From: Cryptomeria japonica | Lineage: Eukaryota > Streptophyta > Pinopsida > Cupressales > Cupressaceae | Assembly: GCF_030272615.1 (NCBI RefSeq) | Contig: NC_081414.1 | Coordinates: 909,297,009 to 909,361,008, forward strand | Direction: 5' to 3' | Length of the DNA: 64,000 nucleotides | Shown: one piece after another, positions 12,201-24,689 of the stretch | How the letters are laid out: every line of letters starts with the position of its first letter | Numbering within the stretch: position 1 is the first letter of the stretch | Position numbers and translations under genes: made by a program | The notes under the pieces: model-generated | Told to the model about the DNA's origin: nothing | What the model saw: only the letters and a program-made list of their open reading frames with translations | Database searches by the model: none

Positions 12201-12680
12201 TCTAAGCATTTTACTAACAACAAAATTATCATCAATCATACCTCCAACACTCTTAATACCACCTACAACTTCTTTAATCCTTTGACCATATTGTGCAATG
12301 TTCTCACCATCAACCATTTTCAGATTATCAAATTTTCCTCTTAAACTTTCTTCTTCTGCTCTTTGTACATGTTCATCTCCTCCATAAATCAATTTTAATT
12401 TCTCCCATACCTCAAATGCAGTTTATAATCCATGAACATCTATATACTCAGAATCAGATAAAGCTATTACAATTTCTTCCAAGGTTTGAATGTTTTCTTG
12501 TTCTTTAAGCTCATCTAGTGTCAAGGGGTTCGTAGTAGGAGAAACATACTTATTTATCACATGATTCCAATACTGAGCACCTAATCCTTTAATTTATATC
12601 TTCACCCGATCTTTCCATATCCGATAGTTGTCCTTGGCAAACTTGGGACCCTCCTTCTTCATCATCTTGCTTCAAGATCT
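9262..12680 (-). pseudogene. copia-1 gag-pol remnant
   Basis: Open pieces in several frames, in copia order on the minus strand. Gag of UBN2 type lies at 12680-12000 (EELRSISKD-like region in the piece 12392-12000). Protease with WVIDSGFSHH lies in 11814-11401. Integrase (11209-10319) has HTDLCGP, RSDWGGEF and NGIVERMNRT, that is D, D and E; the usual Asn after the second D is Trp. RT pieces are 10181-9834 (KWVFRNKLNEEGK) and 9759-9262 (FVDDIIFGGDD). At least four frame changes plus stops separate the pieces, so this copy is older than gypsy-1 or copia-3. It is truncated at the RT C-terminus. Autonomy is lost. Confidence 0.85.
12676..12680. repeat. Target-site duplication GATCT, left of copia-2
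   Basis: GATCT directly precedes the left LTR of copia-2 and recurs directly after the right LTR at 19213-19217. The copia-1 sequence continues across the two copies, proving that copia-2 is nested in copia-1. Confidence 0.9.
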
Positions 12681-13745
12681 TGTTAGATCCCAGAGACAAC
12701 TGAGAGGGGGGGGGTGAATCAGTTGTCCAATAAATTCAACCAAAACTAACTTAAACAAAACTTAATGCTTAATACCGGTAAACCAAACTTTATGCTGGTA
12801 AACAGTCTTAACAGTTAATTGCACTACCAGTAAAGATTAATGCATGAAACAGAAAGACAATAACATCCACAACACATAACACAAATATTTGTATGTGGAA
12901 ACCCTATAAGGGGAAAAACCATGGTGGGAAGCCTTACCCACAATCAAATGATACTACTGCAGATAGTATGTGTGTACAATATGGATTTTGCACATGCAGA
13001 AAGGCCAACTGCCTAGAGCTCACTACTCAATCATAAAATAAGAGTCGCACTAACTACAATTGGATGGTTAAATCTAATGATAATGTACTACATAAAATAA
13101 CATCTTCATATGCTGGATTCAGTACTAGTTTAGTTCTGATTGCCTTCACAAGATCCTTCCTTCAACCTTCAAATGATGTTTGTGTGTATAGCTCTTCTTA
13201 TTTTCGCATATACCTTATTGCAATCCTTTTCGTATTCTCTCTCATCAATCTCACAAATGAGATCTTACATTTATACCATAACCTAAGACCAATTTGAATA
13301 GGTTGGCTCACTAAAATATATTACAATAAAATCAATTACAAGTAAATCAATATCTGATGCATGATTTCGGCTCAATGCATTTACAATAATAATAAATCAT
13401 CTCCATAACATGTCGTGCTGATTTGCAATAGATATGCCTATCGGTGCTTATCCTGGACCTATTTGTCGGTAACAACAAATATGCAAACCTGAATAAACAA
13501 TTAACCAAATCACCAAAACCAAGTGATCGAATAATTTCTTCAACATAACCAAGTAGTTTCCAAGTCATTCCAAGTGTCAGTGAATAATATAATCTGTCGG
13601 TGAACCAAATACCGGTGACTGTGCATAAGTCACTGACTTGTCGGTGAACATAACCAAAATCTCCAAGTGCTGATAAGTGTTGACAAGTGATGAAAAGTGT
13701 TGACATCAATGACAAAACCATATCAACATATCCAAAATGCCAACA
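12681..13745 (-). repeat. copia-2 3' LTR (1065 bp)
   Basis: Bounded by GATCT on the left and the polypurine tract on the right. On the minus strand it starts TGTTGGCATTTTGGATATG. It matches the LTR at 18144-19212 throughout, including a run of G at about 12706-12715. A 77-residue plus-strand ORF (13064-13297) recurs in both LTRs, but it is antisense to the element and probably not a gene. Confidence 0.9.
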
Positions 13746-13746
13746 A

Positions 13747-13758
13747 TCTCCCCCTTTT
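13747..13758 (-). promoter_or_regulatory. copia-2 polypurine tract
   Basis: Minus-strand AAAAGGGGGAGA directly next to the 3' LTR, the normal site of plus-strand DNA priming. Confidence 0.8.
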
Positions 13759-13759
13759 G

Positions 13760-16700
13760 CATTGATGGCAACACAGGATGGAAAAACCATCAAAGTGCCA
13801 AAACAGAAATGCCAAAAACCAAAAACCAACAATCTCCCAAAGAGATCATTAACCAAAAATAAAAAATACATAATATTTCTCCCCAAAGAAAAAGATAATG
13901 TGTTATTCCATATCAATCTCTCCCCCTTTGACATCAAATGACAAAGCAATACAAAATACCAACTTATTATACCAACTACTCCCCCTGAGAAGTAGCTCTC
14001 CCCATCAAAGCCGAAATAAAATATTTTTCTGTTAATTTTGTCGATTGATGACAAACATCAATTGTCTAAGTCTCTACCGGTGGGGGTAGGACTCCAAGTT
14101 TCTCTCTGAATTACTCAAATGTTTCCTTAGGAAAATGATTTGTAAAAATAACTGCAATCTGCTCTTTAGTATTCACATAAACCAATTTCACTTCTTTTTC
14201 TTCGACATCTCCTTTAGAAAATTGGATTTGATAGAAACATGTTTAGTCTTAGAGTGAAATACCGGGTTCTTTGATATATCAATTGCTGCCATATTATCAT
14301 AGTAGATAGTTATAAGTTCCTTGCATTTTACCTTTATGTCCTTCAACATTTTTTTGATCCATAATTCCTGTGCACAATTAGTTGTTGCTGCAACATATTC
14401 TAATTTTGTTGTTAATAGACTTGTACAACTCTGTTTCTTGCTCAACCATGAAATTAGTTTGTTGCCAAGAAAAAATGCTGTCAGTGGTGCTTTTTCTGTC
14501 ATCCACATCTCCTGCCCAATTTGCATCTGTGTATGCACATAAGTCAAAATTTTCATCTCTAGGATATCATAAACCAAGATTTGTAGTGCCTTGTAGGTAC
14601 CGGAAAATCCTTTTCACTACTGATTCATGATTTTCTTTAGGATTACTTTGAAATCTTGAAACAATACATATTGCATTCATAATATCAGGTCTTGTTTGTG
14701 TCAAATACAGTAAACCTCCTATCATAGACTTGTATCTATTTGGATTAACAGGTGTAGATTCATCCATCAAAGATAGTTTATCAGTTGTAGTCATAGGTGT
14801 GCTTACCGGTTTATAGTTTTCCATGCCAAATTTCTTTAGTAATTCCTTCAAGTACTTAGATTGACATAGGAATATACTTTTATCAGTCTGTGAAATCTGC
14901 AATCCTAAAAAGAATTTTATCTCTCCAATCATAGACATGTCGAATTCTTGTTGCATTTTGTTAGAAAAGTCTTTACACAAACCATCTTCTCCTCCAAAGA
15001 TTATATCATCAACAAAAACTTCAATAACCAAGATGTCATCATTAGTCACTTTGTAGTATAGATTGTTGTCAGCATTACCTTTAGTGTAACCAAGATTTAA
15101 AAGATATTTGTCCAATCTAGCATACCAAGCTCTAGGAGCTTGTTTCAATCCATATAAAGCTTTCCTTAACCTGCAAACCATGTCTTTGTTATCTATCAAA
15201 TAAGATCGATCAAGTTGTTCAATATAAACTTCTTCTTCAAGATCTTCATTTAGAAATGCACATTTAACATTCATTTGATATACTTTATAGTTCTTGTGTG
15301 CTGCAAAAGCCAATAAAAGTCTGACTACCTCAATTCTAGCTACCGGTGCACAAGTTTCATTGTAATCAATTCCTTCTTTCTATGAATATCCTTTACACAC
15401 TAATCTTGCTTTGTTTCTGATTACCATGCCATCTTCATTAAGTTTATTCCTGAAAACCCATTTAGTTCCAATTACATTTTTGTCTTTAGGTCGGGGAACT
15501 AATGACCAACTGTTATTCCTTTCAATTTGCTCCCATTCATCTTCCATAGCTCTAATCCAATATTTATCTTCACATGCCTCATTAATTGATGTAGGTTCAA
15601 TTTGAGAAATAAGACATACCTCCTCATTTGTCAATCTTCCTCTAGTCATAACTCCTTGAAATTTGTTTCCAATTATCTGATCTTCAGAATGATTCAATCT
15701 TACACATCGGGGTGTTTTTACTTGTTGTTGTTCTTTAGTGACAATTGAATCGCCAGATGATGTCGGTGTCACTGGATCACCATTTTGAACCGGTGTATTC
15801 ACAGTAGGTTCATTTGTGATTATCTCTATTGTCGGTTCAAAGTCTCTGTACCTTGAATTTCCTCTAAACTATTCATCAATCTTCACATTTGCACTCTCAA
15901 CAATTTTCTGCAATCTCTTCCTAAAACATCTATATGCCTTGCTCTTAGATGAATAACCAAGAAATATTCCTTCATCACTTCTAGGATCAAATTTTCCAAT
16001 ATACTCGTCTCTTCTAATATAGCATTTACTTCCAAATATTCTGAAATATTTAAAAGTAGGAGTATTACCAAACCATAGTTCATGTGGGGTCTTACCGGTT
16101 TCACCTCTGATGTGGACTCTGTTGAATGTATAAACAACTATATTGACTGCTTCTCTCCAATATATATAAGGTAGATTTGCTTCAGATATCATACTTCTGG
16201 CTGCATCCAAGATAGTTTTTCTTTTCTTTTCCACAACTCCATTCTACTAGGGTGTCCAGGGTGCTGATAACTGTCTTTTGACCCCATTCACTTCACAGAA
16301 TGTATTAAATTTCTTAGATGTGAATTAACCTCCTTGATTTGATCTGAAACATTTGATTTTCTTGTCGGTTTCATTTTCTACCATCACCTTGAATAGTTTG
16401 AATTTCCCAAATGCTTCAATTTTTCTATGAGAAAAGTAACCCAACACATTCTAGAATAGTCATCAATGATTAGCATAAAATATCGATCTCCTTGTATACT
16501 TCTAGTTCTTGCTGGACCACATAAATCAGTATGAATTAAATCAAGAACATTGTTAGACTTCTTTGGAATACTCTTGAAAGTTTCTTTGACTTGCTTTCCA
16601 AATTGACATTCCTTACATACCTGATTGTGAGGTTTAACAATCTTAGGTAAATCTCTTACCGCCTTAGTAGTACTGATTTTCACAATGCAATCAAAATTTA

Positions 16701-18120
16701 CATGACAAAGTCTCTTATGCCATAACCAACTTTCATCAATGTGTGCAATCAAACATGTTTTCTCATTGTTGTTCAAATGAAAGATTTTACCTCTAGTCTG
16801 ATTACCGGTTGCAATTTCCAAACTAGTTCTGTTTAAGATTTTGCATTTACCATTCTTGAATTGTAACTGAAATCCTTTCTCAACTAATTGACCAACACTA
16901 AAAGATTATGCTTCAAACCTTCAACATAGTAAACATTATCAGTATTGTGTTTACCATCAAAAGTTATAGTGCCTTTTCCTTTAATAAAACAAGCTTTATC
17001 ATCTCCAAATCTTACTAGACCTCCATTGTAATCCTGAAAGGTTAAGAATTTACTCTTATCACCAGTCATATGATGTGAACACCCTGAATCAATAATCCAT
17101 TCATCCTCATCTTCAACTTTAGCTGCCAGGGACTGCTATACTAGTTGAACAATAGGTGTCGGTTGATCTTCTATTATAGCAACACAAGCCCATCCATTGT
17201 CTATTGGATCCTCATTGGAATCATCAGTAACTCCTTCATCAGCATAATAACAAGATTTGTCTCTATTCTTCTTAAACTTGTATTTCTGATAATCAGGGTT
17301 AGGCTTATATGTTCTTTTAGCTTCTTCTCTTAATCTTGCATGTCTATCAGGGCATCTAGAAGCCATATGACCAATCTTATTACAGTTAAAACATTTAAAG
17401 GGTGTTTTACCTTCATACTTACTTCCAATTGGACCTTTAGGCATTTTCCTTGCAAATAGTGCTTCAAGTTCTTCAAGTTCTTCATTTTCTCTCCTGCTTT
17501 CTTCAAGTTATCTAGCATAGAAGGCTTTCCAATCAGATTTATCAGATGATGATGATGCTGCAGTTGATGATGATGCCTTGAAAGCTAGATCTGTCTTGAT
17601 AGTAGTAACAGGACCAAATTCCTCAAGCTCAAAAGCTGAAATTGTTCCAACCAAGGTGTCTCTAGATACTGATGCATTAGGCATTGTTCTCAATTCATTT
17701 ATAGTAGTAACTTTCATTTTATATACCGATGGAAAAGATCTTAAAACTTTAGAAACAATCTCATCTTCACTTAAGGTTCCTCCACAAAATTGTATACCCA
17801 AAACAATTTCATTTACTCTTTCCATAAAAGAAGAAATTATTTCTTCTTCCATTTTCAGATTTTCATACATGACCTAGAAGCATTCAATTTTTGCAATTTT
17901 GACTATGGAATCTCCTTCATTGAATGTTTCCAGTTTGTCCCAAATAGCTTTAGTAGTAGATCTATCTAACAATGCACTCAAAAGTGCTTCTCTTGCTTTG
18001 CAATCATTTCCCAAATAGCTTTGTCATATGCCATAGTTAGTCCCATCAAGTTTCAGACTGTCCTTCCTGAAATAGCTAGAAGACATTGGATCTCCTCAAG
18101 CTGTTAAACTTATACAAAAA
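13760..18120 (-). pseudogene. copia-2 gag-pol polyprotein, broken
   Basis: Minus-strand pieces in copia order. Gag (17870-17508) is followed by zinc knuckle CFNCNKIGHMASRC (17444-17136). Protease WIIDSGCSHHMTGD lies at about 17110-16884. The GAG-pre/integrase start has WLWHKRLCHV and HTDLCGP (16821-16384), and the integrase C-terminal part is at 16234-15869. RT N-terminal part has KWVFRNKLNEDG (15802-15380); RT core has FVDDIIFGGED and SMIGGLLYLTQTRPD (15313-14567). RNase H includes SWLSKKQSC and TKLEYVAATTN (14577-14188), with weak RNase H C-terminal sequence to about 14050. The gag pieces share one frame, as do the RT pieces; a few frameshifts and stops separate these blocks. Non-functional as it stands but less decayed than copia-1. 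Confidence 0.9.
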
Positions 18121-18128
18121 GAGGACTA

Positions 18129-18141
18129 GGCTCTGATACCA
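18129..18141 (-). promoter_or_regulatory. copia-2 primer-binding site (initiator Met tRNA)
   Basis: Minus-strand TGGTATCAGAGCC, two bases from the LTR end AAACA. This is the standard initiator-Met-tRNA site of plant copia elements. Confidence 0.9.
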
Positions 18142-18143
18142 AT

Positions 18144-19212
18144 TGTTTGATCCCAGAGACAACTGAGAGGGGGGGGGGGGGTGAATCAGTTGTCCAATAA
18201 ATTCAACCAAAATTAACTTAACCAAAACTTAATGCTTAATACCGGTAAACCAAACTTTATGCCAGTAGACAATCTTAACAGTTAATTGCAGTATTGGTAA
18301 AGATTAATGCATGAAATAGAAAGGCAATAACATCCACAACACATAACACAAATATTTGTACGTGGAAACCCTGTAAGGGGAAAAACCACGGTGGGAAGCC
18401 TTACCCACAATCAAATGATACTACTACAAATAGTATGTGTGTACAATATGGATTCTGCACATGCAGAAAGGCCAGCTGCCTAGAGCTCACTGCTCAACCA
18501 CAAAATGAGAGTCACATTGACTACAATTGGATGGTTAAATCCAATGATAATGTACTTCATAACATAGCATCTTCATATGTTGGATTCAGTACCGGTTTAG
18601 TTATGATTGCCTTCACAAGATCCTTCCTTCAACCTTCAAATGATGTCTGCGTGTATAGCTTTGCTTATTTTTGCATATACCTTATTGCAATCCTTTTCGC
18701 ATTCTCTCTCATCAATCTCACAATTGAGATCTTACATTTATACCATAACCTAAGACCAATTTGAATAGGTTGGCTCACTAAAAGATATTACAATAAAATC
18801 AATTACAAGTAAATCAATATCCAATGCATGATGTCGGCTCAATGCATTTACAATAATAATAAATCATCTCCATAACGTGTCGTGCTGATCTAGAATAGAT
18901 ATGCCTGCTGGTGCTCATCCTGGACCTATTTGCTGGTAACAGCAAATATGCAAACCCGAATAAATAATTAACCAAATTGCCAAAACCAAGTGATCGAATA
19001 ATGTCTTCGACATAACCAAGTAGTTTCCAAGTCATTCCAAGTGTCGGTGAACAATATAATCTGCCAATGAACCAAATACCGGTGACTGTGTATAAGTCAC
19101 TGACTTGCCGGTGAACATAACCAAAATCTCCAAGTGTTGATAAGTGTTGACAAGCGATGACAAGTGTTGACATCAATGGAAAAACCATATCAACATATCC
19201 AAAATGCTAACA
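18144..19212 (-). repeat. copia-2 5' LTR (1069 bp)
   Basis: Partner of 12681-13745. Plus-strand start TGTTTGATCC, end AAAATGCTAACA, followed by the second GATCT. The G-run near its left end is a few bases longer than in the other copy, which accounts for most of the length difference. Confidence 0.9.
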
Positions 19213-19217
19213 GATCT
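19213..19217. repeat. Target-site duplication GATCT, right of copia-2
   Basis: Second copy of the 5 bp duplication; copia-1 leader sequence resumes here. Confidence 0.9.
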
Positions 19218-19258
19218 TTCTCTCAATCTGTTAAGCTTTATGCACACAGAGGACCAAT

Positions 19259-19270
19259 GCTCTGATACCA
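19259..19270 (-). promoter_or_regulatory. copia-1 primer-binding site
   Basis: Minus-strand TGGTATCAGAGC, two bases from the 5' LTR. It marks the true start of copia-1 beyond the nested element. Confidence 0.85.
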
Positions 19271-19272
19271 AT

Positions 19273-20768
19273 TGTCAATCTTAGAGGATCCGGTTAATAC
19301 TGAGATGGGCGATGAATTAGTATTAACAATAATTTAAAACTTAAAACTTGAACTTACAAAACTTTACCAAATCAATCATAAACCTGTAATAAACTCTTTA
19401 CCATTATCGTTAATCACCGATAACAAACTGTTAAACTAGTTTATCAGAACTACTCATTAAGTGTTCATCAACATGCAAAAACCTAAAAGTAAACCATAAT
19501 AGCACACAGAAACATTCACCAAATGAACATCATGTTTTTCACGTGGAAACCCAAATAGGGAAAAATCATGGTGGGAATTGGTACCCACAAAAATTGTGCA
19601 CTCATTTAGAATGCACCTTGTTAGGAGCCTAGCCTAGTTAGAAGCTTACAAAGATGCCCCGTTAGGAGAAGACCCTGTTAGGAGCCACCTAGTAAAGGGA
19701 TTTAGATTATGAGCCCTGTTAGGAGATTTGACCTGTTAGGATCAACCTTGCAAGAGGTTTTAACTCAGATGTTGAGCTACCTGGTTAAGGGATTTACAAT
19801 GTATTACTTGTTAGGACCTACCCGGTTAAGGGATTTTACTACTGTAACTATTAGGATAACAACAATGAATGATCTGGGTATAATACTCAACTACTTTCTT
19901 TGATCAAATCCAATTTTTGTCCAAATTTACTACACAGAGCAGATCCCATACTCTAGTTTGGCTTCACACTATTCTCAAAACCACTGACACAACAAACATC
20001 AACTGTACCGACCTAAATAACCTTTACAACTTAGTCGGATACAGAACCCTAAGACTTATAACATAGATCATCATAGATCTTTACAACTCATTATAGATCA
20101 TCATTGATCATGATATGGATCATTACAATCAATTACAATCATTGAATGATCACCACATCTTGATCTGATACAAATTCAAACCTCTAGAACACTCCGCTAA
20201 GCACTTCAAACATTCCCAAGAAATTCGCTCTTCAAACACACCAAAACATCATTCAAACACTTCATGCGGTTTGTGCCACATCACCTTCAACATTTGACCT
20301 TGATGTAGATCACCGCCAAACCAAAAATCATTACCGGTCCTTAAACCCTTCTTAAACTCTAGAAAAAATACAATAGAAATCATAACCATGATTTTCGATA
20401 ACCAAAAGATGATGTGGTTTCGGTCAGATACATATTACAATGATAAAAACTCATATGCCAAATCGCAACACTTCAATCATCACCAATTGCCAGATCTAAT
20501 CAAAACATTTCCTCATTTACAGGTTAAGGTCCTAATTCCTAGTTTACTATCTTCAATACTGGTAAGGCGTTTCCAGTAGACCAAAAAGACTTAGATGACA
20601 AAATATAACATAGTAAGAATCAGTTGCCATCAATTACAACACAAATAACTAATCAAAGTCATCCAATCATGCAATCTCAATCTCTTCATCACAATGTCAT
20701 CACAAACACTCCTTTATCGGTTCAGTCATCATTCGTCATCTGCATTAGTTATGCCAATCATGCCAACA
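19273..20768 (-). repeat. copia-1 5' LTR (about 1.5 kb)
   Basis: In plus orientation it runs from TGTCAATCTTAGAGG next to the primer site to CATGCCAACA, giving TG..CA ends. It contains the block CACGTGGAAACCCAAATAGGG (near 19539) and a series of CCTGTTAGGA/CCGGTTAAGGG phrases at about 19610-19860. Both also occur in the solo LTR at 38588-39937 and, reversed, in the fragment at 8595-9250. The right boundary is inferred from the family end (GCCAACA); no duplication can be checked because the other end is lost. Confidence 0.75.
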
Positions 20769-21294
20769 AAGTTAAATTGAGGTTCATTATAGTCCTCTAT
20801 CCCTTACTCTAATTTCTATCCACCATAAGCTCTATTTTTTAGCAAAGTCTTACTATAATTCTCATGACAGATTTGTTCTTGTGAACTACTACTCGTGAAA
20901 CATGGGTTAATGAGTTTGACTCAAAAACTACACAGTTGAACCCTGATACCATATCATACATTGTCTTTCCTATCATAGCTTGGAATAGGAAGCCTACTTG
21001 GTGAGAGGATATCTTTCACAAATTCACTATAAATATTATGATAAGAAAGAATAACCACAAGTTGATAGTAACAATTCTACTACATAATCTATAAGTCACT
21101 TGTTCACCAACACACTTTCCTTTAAGACCAACATGTGATCATGATGGTCACTTGTGTTAACACTTTCATTAGGAAAACAATGCGAAAGAAAAATTTGCAT
21201 CCAATGCATCCCTAGGTCAAAACCGCAAGAATATAAATTTGGACATCAACACCCACCACTACCATTGCATGAAAGACAAATAAAACCTTAATAT
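20769..21294. other. Intergenic DNA with a possible old primer-site relic
   Basis: No coding sequence recognised. At 20940-20953 the minus strand reads ATGGTATCAGGGTT, close to a Met-tRNA primer site, so a decayed LTR element may have ended here. No matching LTR pair or pol was found. Confidence 0.3.
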
Positions 21295-21422
21295 TTCTAG
21301 GAAGCTTTGATAATCTTAAATGACATACGAATCATCCACACCTGATGTGAACTTGAAGTAGGCCTATACCTAGCATGAACATGAAGTGACATAAAGTATG
21401 GGACTCTTTGGCTACCCGACAT

Positions 21423-21920
21423 GAACATGAAGTGCGGGCCTCCTTCACTTAGTGAGGGCTTGGAGGAGTGTAACTTGTAGACTACATTGGGCAATCAAAG
21501 CCATATAATCAGATTTTAAACTTCACGGAGGACAATCTATGAACATGAAGTACAAGCCTCTTTGGCTTTGTGGGGGCTTGGAGGAGTGTAACTTATAGAC
21601 TACATTGGCTAATAAAAGCCATATAACCAAATTTGAAACTTCATGGAGGATGATATGAACATGAAGTTCATGCCTCTTTGGCTTTGTGAGGGCTTGGGGG
21701 AATGGCTTGGAGGAGTGTACAGGTCATCTTGTGAGGAGTGTAACTTGTAGACCGCATTGTGCAATCAAAGCAATAGGCCTCTTTGGCTTGCAATCAAAAG
21801 TATAAGCCTCTTTGGCTTTGTAATAACTTGGAGGAGTGTACAAGTCAGCTTTTGACTTTATCATGGCTTGGAGGAGTGTATAGGTCAGCTTGTGAGTAGT
21901 GTTACGTATAGACTGGCTTG
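21423..21920. repeat. Degenerate tandem repeat, unit about 116-118 bp
   Basis: Units starting GAACATGAAGT begin at 21423, 21541 and 21657, each with CCTCTTTGGCTTTGTG-like and GCTTGGAGGAGTGTA blocks. The third unit breaks up into shorter partial copies of GCTTGGAGGAGTGTA to about 21920. A weaker related unit precedes 21423. No gene is supported here. Confidence 0.8.
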
Positions 21921-22069
21921 ACTTTTGGCTTTGCAATGACTCAAAGAAATATAACTTAACAAAACTTAAAAAATGTCAGTCAACTTTGAATATCTAACAT
22001 TTTAAGCCTTAAAAAGTATAAGTTTAATGGCGGTCTCTCAGTCAAATTTGCAGCAAGATCAAAGGCATT

Positions 22070-22300
22070 GGCAAACTAAGAAATAGGAGCTGAGATATTG
22101 AGGCAAGCATTTGATATCGAAGATGTTGCTCGTTGATTCTTTCACATACTTGTTCTATGTCGTCAATCTCTTTCTTTTTCCTATGCCCACGTGCATGCCG
22201 AATCTGTAGATCAGATGCAGCTTTCGCTGCTCTCTGATTTTTTTGTCTATTCTATAGCTCTGTATTCCTCACATCTATCTCATCAATATTGTGAATTCTG
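22070..22300 (-). pseudogene. Exon-like segment of unknown protein (copy A of an inverted pair)
   Basis: On the minus strand one frame reads a charged, helical-looking segment including KNQRAAKAASDLQIRHARG and KKKEIDDIEQVCERINEQH. It has one in-frame stop (TAG, near 22256) ahead of the NRQKNQRA part. The basic-then-heptad character resembles a DNA-binding or coiled-coil exon, but I recognise no family. A second, more damaged copy lies inverted at 24690-24880. No start, splice sites or flanking exons could be placed. Confidence 0.35.
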
Positions 22301-24689
22301 TTGTTTTAACTTATATTCTTAAGAATAGAAGTTCTAAGGCGATCATACATTGGAAGCTTCTCAATACATTTTACCGCTTCCTCATCGTCTTCATGTTGTG
22401 TTTGATGAGCGAGAAAATTGCTACTTCTAGCAAACAGCCTGGAGCCTTTCCCTGTCGCAGGCTGCCTGTCCATTCCGGTGGCTTATCTTCTGTTTTTGAA
22501 TAAATCAGGTTTTTGTGGCATCAACAGTCATTGATTCTAGGGATGGATTTGTAGTTTTACTTTTTGTATGGATCACTATTAAATCGACGCTTGGCCATTT
22601 GGTATATAATGGCTTAGGCCTTTGAACTGTTTTGAATTTGATCATACTTTCTATTAATCTAGTGTGTATATCTATTCCTAAATATAGAAAAAGACATGAA
22701 ATTATTTTTTTAAATGGTTTTTAGTTTGGCTTCATGATATTGAACAATCTAGATTTAAATCTTATATATGGTTGATTATATTGTAAATGATTTTAAGTTT
22801 ATTTCATACATTTGTTTAAGGCTTAATATCAAATTTAGGTCATATTTGCAAATAGTTGATATTAGAAGCACAAATTTAAGTAATTATCAAGATTAAGGAG
22901 TATCCATTGCAGCATAGTCACTTTCGACATGATCTCATTCAACTTACAATTGACTTAAGCATATTTTATATATGATATTTTCAAATAAATTTCTTAATAA
23001 ATATTTATAACCAGTTTACATGCATAATCAAATTTAATCATATATAATTTTCTAGCACATTGTAAACTTGCACATCACTACCCACTCATTTTCCATCCAA
23101 ATTGATCTTATGGAAAATAGTTCTTAAAAACAAAATTATCTTTATATGGACACAATTTTTCCATTAAGATTTTTGAAGGATAAATTTCAAATATAAATAT
23201 GATAAGTAAAATTCTATTCATCAATTCTAATCTATACTAATTAGATGCCAAGATTAATGTTTATTCTTATGATTATTGACACTACATTATAGATTTCTCT
23301 CATGTAAACTCTTACATGAAATAAAATAAAATATATTTTACTGTAATAAAGAATCTAATTGCCTCAAAAAATGATAACCCAAATATAAAGTTAGCATCTT
23401 AAAGGTTGTTAATAGTGAGAATGAATAAAAAAATCAATTGACAACGTATTATCAATTAATATTAAAGAAAAATATTTCTACCAAATTTTAGTAATTAGTT
23501 TTAGGTGATGAGGATCTAGACTTTCTCCTTGTCTAAACTTTAGTAATCAAGTAAATAATGATCATCCCACTTCACTACTCCCTCAAAGACACTAACTTTA
23601 TACATTTATAATCTCAATTTGGGTGGCAACCAAATCATTAGGTATGAGATATTTTTTTGAAAAATGCATTACTTGTGTGATTGATTGCTAACAATTGAAC
23701 CACCACGAAATTGAAATAGAAAAATATTACATTTCAATTAAAAAATGGTGTGTAATTAAAGGGAAAATATTGATGGGACCATGAAATTGAGTGTGGTTGA
23801 CTATGAGCTCTATGTTTATCTTCTTGATTACAATATCTTCTAATTAAGAAAAAGTATTCCTTATATTTCTTATCCATGACTTTGTACTTTCTTCTCCTAA
23901 TAATGTGTTCAATGCTTCCTTCAATAAGCTTTTAGTTCTAGTTATTGTCAACCCTACTCAAAATTGTAAAGTATTTTAGAATAATTTTTAAATTTTTATA
24001 GTAGTTTGTTCAATAGGAGTTTTTGGATTCAATTGTGTAAGTCTTTTACAATGATGTTTTAGATCAAACTTAATGATCCATCATTAGGATGAGGAGTGAA
24101 ATAAGAGTTGAATTGAAAATTTAGCTCCATAAATAGGTCGCAATGACAGTATAGTGAAGAGGAGGCACATCAAAATAGAGGGAACTGAGAAAAAGAAAAA
24201 TGAAATTAAATATATCATAATGTCAGCATTCATAAGAGGTGTCAAAAATTATAAGTACTAATTTGAAATGATTCTCAAATTTTGGTAATGATTTAGTTCA
24301 CAAAAAATTTGTTTGCATGTAAGAATGAAGGTCCATCTTATTAAATATAATCTCACAATATTAATTTATATGAAAGATGCAATAAATAGTAATTTTAGAT
24401 TCTTAACTTAGAAAATAATTTTTACACCTAATATTTTAATAATGATATTAAATATGGATGTCAAATCTGAATTTAAAATTTGAATTTAAAAACTCAAAAA
24501 AGAATTACACACTCAAATTAGAAATTTAATTTTTTTAATATTATGCCTCTCCCTTTGTAAGCACGAGCCCAAAGCATCTTAAACATTGGACACGCCAGTG
24601 GAAGGTAAGTTCAAGATGGTGGATAAGGAATACCAAAAATAAAGATTACAAGAGTTTACAAAATTGGGTGACAGATAAATAGATAAGAT
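22301..24689. other. AT-rich DNA between inverted copies, no gene seen
   Basis: About 2.4 kb of AT-rich sequence with only short random ORFs and no recognisable pol motif. It forms the spacer of the inverted pair at 22070-22300 and 24690-24880. Confidence 0.5.

Larger units (their letters stand above)
12681..19212 (-). mobile_element. Ty1/copia element copia-2, complete, nested in copia-1
   Basis: A 6532 bp element with LTRs at 12681-13745 and 18144-19212, a Met-tRNA primer site at 18141-18129, a polypurine tract at 13758-13747 (minus strand) and a GATCT target duplication. The internal part reads gag, protease, integrase, RT, RNase H on the minus strand, the Ty1/copia order. The pol is broken by stops and frameshifts. 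Both LTRs begin TG and end CA and look very similar by eye, with differences scattered along the length. Confidence 0.93.
9262..20768 (-). mobile_element. Ty1/copia element copia-1, 3'-truncated and split by copia-2
   Basis: Minus-strand order: 5' LTR (20768-19273), Met-tRNA primer site (19270-19259), about 50 bases of leader, then the nested copia-2 (19212-12681), then gag, protease, integrase and RT (12680-9262). The RT reading stops just past the position where the conserved YRSM motif begins, and foreign LTR sequence follows, so the rest of RT, RNase H and the 3' LTR are gone. Excluding copia-2 and one copy of the GATCT duplication, the two parts join without a gap. Confidence 0.8.

Noticed and set aside
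13064-13297. 77-residue plus-strand ORF, also present at 18435-18764
   Set aside because: It recurs only because it lies in both copia-2 LTRs, antisense to the element; no start context or motif supports a gene.
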